Source of the DNA: Aphanothece cf. minutissima CCALA 015 | GTDB taxonomy: Bacteria > Cyanobacteriota > Cyanobacteriia > PCC-6307 > Cyanobiaceae | Reading direction: 5' to 3' | DNA: 64,000 nt | Assembly: GCA_003003925.1 (NCBI GenBank) | Contig: PVWP01000010.1 | Location: 62,001-126,000 of the forward strand | Position numbers and translations under genes: made by a program | Notes under the pieces: model-generated | Database searches by the model: none | What the model saw: only the letters and a program-made list of their open reading frames with translations | Told to the model about the DNA's origin: nothing | In this document: positions 61,169 through 64,000 of the stretch, piece by piece | Numbering within the stretch: the first letter of the stretch is position 1 | Layout of the letters: each line of letters starts with the position of its first letter

Positions 61169-61177
61169 GCCGGGGGC

Positions 61178-61630
61178 TCACCAGGGCAGGGGAGCCCGCT
61201 GGGAGCCGATGCTGCAGCCCATCTGCTGACCCAGCAGGGCCCCGAGCGGCACGGCCCAGGTGCGGCCGTCCTGGCGGGAGGCCGCGTAGCCCAGGCCACC
61301 GCCGATAATGCCGCCCACCAGCCGACCCACGTTGCAGCGCTGGGCCGTCTGGGCCTGGATGTAGTCGGGGGCCACCGGCAGGTTGGCCCGGTAGCGGTCG
61401 ACGTCATAGTCGGCCCGGTAGCCGCCGCCGTAGCCGTCGCCGTAGGAGGAGGGGCTGGGGAGGGTCGGCACGGGGTAGGGAACGCGGCGGCTGTCGACCT
61501 GACGGGTGGCGCCGGACGGGCCCCAGGGACCGGCCCAGGCCTCCAGGGGAGCGGCGAGAAGGGCCAGGACGCCGGTGGTGCCCAGCAGGCCCGCGACGCG
61601 GCGGGACGCCTGGCGAAGGACGGTGTTCAT
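61178..61630 (-). CDS. exported glycine-zipper-like protein
   Basis: A 150-residue protein has a signal peptide (LLGTTGVLALLAAPLEAWA). A Tyr/Gly/Arg-rich linker precedes a C-terminal glycine-zipper segment, VGRLVGGIIGGGLGYAASRQDGRTWAVPLGALLGQQMGCSIG. This zipper type occurs in outer-membrane or periplasmic stress proteins. The start ATG at 61630 fits the signal peptide. It is convergent with the Gly/Asn-rich gene. Confidence 0.78.
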   Translation of the reverse strand: MNTVLRQASRRVAGLLGTTGVLALLAAPLEAWAGPWGPSGATRQVDSRRVPYPVPTLPSPSSYGDGYGGGYRADYDVDRYRANLPVAPDYIQAQTAQRCNVGRLVGGIIGGGLGYAASRQDGRTWAVPLGALLGQQMGCSIGSQRAPLPW

Positions 61631-61856
61631 GGTGTTCGCGTTGTGAGGAGCGACCCCTGAGGTGGGGCTGACATCAATCAAGCGAAGCGATGTGACCGAT
61701 CCATGAACGGCTGGCGGCCGATGTCCGACAGGATGCGACTCCGGCCCCAGCCATGGCCTCTGCCCCGCTGGCGGGGTCCAGTGCATCGCTTGTTTGACGA
61801 CCCCTGGCCGGATCGCTCCGCCGTTGCCAGCGTGAACGGGAGGGTGGGAGAACCCG

Positions 61857-62081
61857 ATGAGCTGGAGCGAACTGGAGCGCCTCGTCGATGAGGCCGAGAC
61901 GGATGAGGTGATCCGCCGCGGGTTGCGCCATTGCCGCTCCTGCCCGGAGCTGATCCTGGCCGCCCGCCGGCTGGGTTACCACGTCACGCGGGTGGATCTG
62001 CAGCGGGCCTGGCAGCTGCACCGGCTGGCGGCACCGTCCCGGTCCGTTCCGGCGCAACGGCGGCCGGCTCCAGGAGGCTGA
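61857..62081 (+). CDS. Nif11-domain small protein
   Basis: The 74-residue protein starts MSWSELERLVDEAETDEVIR. The stretch SCPELILAARRLGYHVTRVDLQRAW is the typical Nif11/leader-peptide domain (nitrogen-fixation-linked fold also found as RiPP leaders). The short C-terminal part after this lacks a Cys/Ser/Thr-rich core. GGGAG is a ribosome site ten bases upstream. It overlaps the 3' end of the opposite-strand acyl-CoA synthetase gene by 98 bases. Confidence 0.72.
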   Translation: MSWSELERLVDEAETDEVIRRGLRHCRSCPELILAARRLGYHVTRVDLQRAWQLHRLAAPSRSVPAQRRPAPGG

Positions 62082-64000
62082 TCTCGGCGTGCACGCACTC
62101 GGCCGTGGGCCGGAGCTGGAAGCCCAGCTTCTGGCACACGTGCTGCATGCCCCGGTTCTCGTGCAGGATCTCGGCGCTGATGCGCTCGAGCCCCTCGGAT
62201 CGGCCGATCTCCAGCAGCAGACCCAGCAGGGCCGTGCCCAGCCCCTGCCGCTGCCACGGATCGGCGATCAGCATGGCGAACTCGGCCGCGTTCTCGTCGT
62301 GGATCCGGCTGAGCCGGCCCACCCCCAGCAGCTCGGCCGCCGCCCCGTTCTCCCCCGCCCGCTCCGCCACCAGGGCCATCTCCCGGTCGTAGTCGGTGAA
62401 GCAGATGCGGGTGAGCCGCTCGTGGGCGATCCGGTGGCCCAGGGTCATCAGATGGAAGTAGCGGAAGTAGACGCTCTGCTCCGAGAGGGTGCGATGGAAC
62501 GCCACCACCAGGGGTTCGTCCTCCGGCCGGATCGGCCGCAGCGTCACCGGGGAGCCGTCGGGCAGGCGCCAGTCGCGGACGTAGGCGCTGGGGTAGGGCC
62601 GGATCGCCGGCCTGGGGGTGAAGCAGCTGGCTCCGGAGGAGGCCTGCAGCAGCACGCGGGCGTCGAGGGCCACCAGGGCGCCGTCCCCGCCCCCCGGCGC
62701 CACCCGCAGCGGATTGATGTCGAGTTCGAGGATGGCGGGGTGCTCCAGCACCAGCCGGCTCAGGCGAACCAGCAGCCGTTCGAGCGCCGCCAGATCCACC
62801 GGCGGTCGTCCGCGCACCCCCTGCAGCGCCGCATAGATCCGGGTGCGCTCCATCAGCCGCCGGGCCAGGGTGGTGTTCAGCGGCGGCAGGGCCACGGCAC
62901 TGTCCTGGAACACCTCCACCAGCAGGCCGCCGGTGCCGAACAGGATCACCGGTCCGAACTGGGGATCGATGCTGCTGCCGACGATCAGTTCGTAGGTTCC
63001 GGTCAGGTCCAGCATCGGCTGGACGGTCACCCCGCCGAAGGCGCTCGCCCCGTGCCGGGCGACGATCGCGCGCTCCATGGTCCGGTAGGCCCGGGCCACC
63101 GCCTCCCCGTCGGGCAGGTTCAGCTGCACCCCGCCGACGTCACTCTTGTGGGTGAGCTCCGCGGAGAGCAGTTTCACCACCACCGGGTAGCCCATGGCCT
63201 CGGCGGCGGCGCTGGCCGCCTCGGCGCTGAGGGCCATGTGGGTGGGGAGCGTGGGAATGCCGTAGGCCGTCAGCACCTGCTTGGCTTCCCATTCGTTGAG
63301 CAGGGTGCGCCCTTCGGCCTTCACAGCGCCCAGCAGCTCCTCCACCCGCCGGCGGTCGACGTGGGGCTCGTCGGCACCGGCCGCCACCGCGGCGTCCGTG
63401 GTGGCGGCCGGCTCCATTTCCGGCACCAGGGCCGGCGTTTCGTAGAGGGCGCGCAGGTTGTCGCTGTAGCGCCACATGGCATCGAACAGCCGCACGGCCG
63501 CGTCCGGGTAGCGGTAGGTGGCGATGCCGGCGGCATTGAGCAGGCGCTCCCCCGGCTCCACGTCCCGGCCCCCCATCCAGCTGGCCAGCAGGGGCTTGGT
63601 GGTCGTGGCCGCCAGGGCCACCAGCCGTTCGGCCGTGGCGGTCGGGTCGGTCATGGCCTGGGGGGTGAGCACCACCAGCAGCCCGTCGCTGTCGGGGTTC
63701 TCCAGGGCCAGGCGGATGGCCCGCCCGTAGCGCTCCGGATCGGCGTCCCCGAGGATGTCGATCGGGTTGGCCCGGCTCCAGTGCTCCGGCAGCACGGCAT
63801 CGAGGGCCGTCAGGGTCGCCTCCGGGAGCCTGGCCAGGGCGCCCCCGTGGCGCACCAGGGCGTCGGTGGCGAGCACGCCCGGGCCGCCGGCATTGGTGAG
63901 GATCGTCAGCCGCGGCCCCAGGGGACGGCGGCGCTGCTTGGAGAGCACCTCGGCCAGGTCGAAGAGGTCGGCGATGCTGTCCACCCGCAGCACGCCGCAG
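61984..64000 (-). CDS. acyl-CoA synthetase (NDP-forming)/GNAT acetyltransferase fusion, partial
   Basis: About 670 residues are visible and the frame is still open at the window edge, so the N-terminal CoA-binding domain is missing. Visible parts are the succinyl-CoA-ligase-like domain (TNAGGPGVLATDALV), an ATP-grasp domain (LPTHMALSAEAASAAAEAMGYPVVVKLLS, ELDINPLRV), and a C-terminal GNAT domain (WQRQGLGTALLGLLLEIGR, ILHENRGMQHVCQKLGF). This is the Pat/PatZ-type lysine acetyltransferase architecture. Activity on acetyl-CoA synthetase is the known role of the family; here it is inferred. Confidence 0.92.
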   Translation of the reverse strand, partial: CGVLRVDSIADLFDLAEVLSKQRRRPLGPRLTILTNAGGPGVLATDALVRHGGALARLPEATLTALDAVLPEHWSRANPIDILGDADPERYGRAIRLALENPDSDGLLVVLTPQAMTDPTATAERLVALAATTTKPLLASWMGGRDVEPGERLLNAAGIATYRYPDAAVRLFDAMWRYSDNLRALYETPALVPEMEPAATTDAAVAAGADEPHVDRRRVEELLGAVKAEGRTLLNEWEAKQVLTAYGIPTLPTHMALSAEAASAAAEAMGYPVVVKLLSAELTHKSDVGGVQLNLPDGEAVARAYRTMERAIVARHGASAFGGVTVQPMLDLTGTYELIVGSSIDPQFGPVILFGTGGLLVEVFQDSAVALPPLNTTLARRLMERTRIYAALQGVRGRPPVDLAALERLLVRLSRLVLEHPAILELDINPLRVAPGGGDGALVALDARVLLQASSGASCFTPRPAIRPYPSAYVRDWRLPDGSPVTLRPIRPEDEPLVVAFHRTLSEQSVYFRYFHLMTLGHRIAHERLTRICFTDYDREMALVAERAGENGAAAELLGVGRLSRIHDENAAEFAMLIADPWQRQGLGTALLGLLLEIGRSEGLERISAEILHENRGMQHVCQKLGFQLRPTAECVHAEISLLEPAAVAPERTGTVPPAGAAARPAADPPA

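Overview
The window is high-GC chromosomal DNA from a picocyanobacterium of the Synechococcus/Cyanobium type. The evidence is cyanobacterial hallmark genes: psbY, the carotenoid isomerase crtH, two high-light-inducible (Hli) proteins, a membrane-anchored phycobilisome linker of the CpcL type, orange carotenoid protein with its ketolase and fluorescence recovery protein, an SLH-domain porin, and a Gly-rich RRM protein. I saw no IS element, prophage or CRISPR array. Species-level assignment is not possible by eye.

Layout. 0-7 kb: an OmpR-type regulator lacking the receiver phosphoacceptor, two small cyanobacterial proteins, a carbon-nitrogen hydrolase, crtH, the psbY-trmFO overlap and a gamma-carbonic-anhydrase-like protein, then two tRNA-Lys genes. 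7-12 kb: an iron block, with a LuxR-type regulator, an iron-uptake-type porin, a Fur-box-like palindrome, and a divergent imelysin/di-haem oxidoreductase pair. 12-17 kb: metal and stress genes (DUF305, ABM monooxygenase, SDR, HxlR, DUF302, a second DUF305, MerR, CsbD). 17.6-21.6 kb: a compact operon of transglutaminase, N-formylglutamate amidohydrolase, transglutaminase, Anbu (proteasome-like peptidase) and lipase-like hydrolase. 21.6-25.4 kb: a glycosyltransferase plus CrtO-like acyltransferase, and a GH3 glycosidase. 25.7-28.6 kb: an Hli protein and a Cu-type P-ATPase with a cupredoxin. 28.8-42.3 kb: secreted or surface proteins, dominated by a 3419-residue repeat protein with a C-terminal vWA domain. 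42.4-53.4 kb: DoxX, photolyase, small photosynthesis-associated proteins, an Hli, a methyltransferase, an ABC exporter coupled to a PfkB kinase, and a third transglutaminase. 54-57.8 kb: cpcL, ocp, crtW, frp, rbp. 58-64 kb: a fourth transglutaminase, secreted Gly/Asn-rich proteins, a Nif11-like peptide, and a partial acyl-CoA synthetase/GNAT fusion.

The most notable observation is a shared MerR-type operator, ACTCTCC-N8-GGAG(AGT). It lies upstream of three separated units: merR-DUF305-DUF302, a second DUF305 gene, and copA-cupredoxin. Two of the three promoters match at 32 of 35 positions. This defines a candidate metal-response regulon, probably for copper, that links DUF305 proteins with His- or Met-rich segments to a copper exporter. 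Other points of interest are the Anbu/transglutaminase operon, the ocp-crtW-frp photoprotection operon next to cpcL, and a glycosyltransferase/acyltransferase pair resembling the last steps of staphyloxanthin synthesis.
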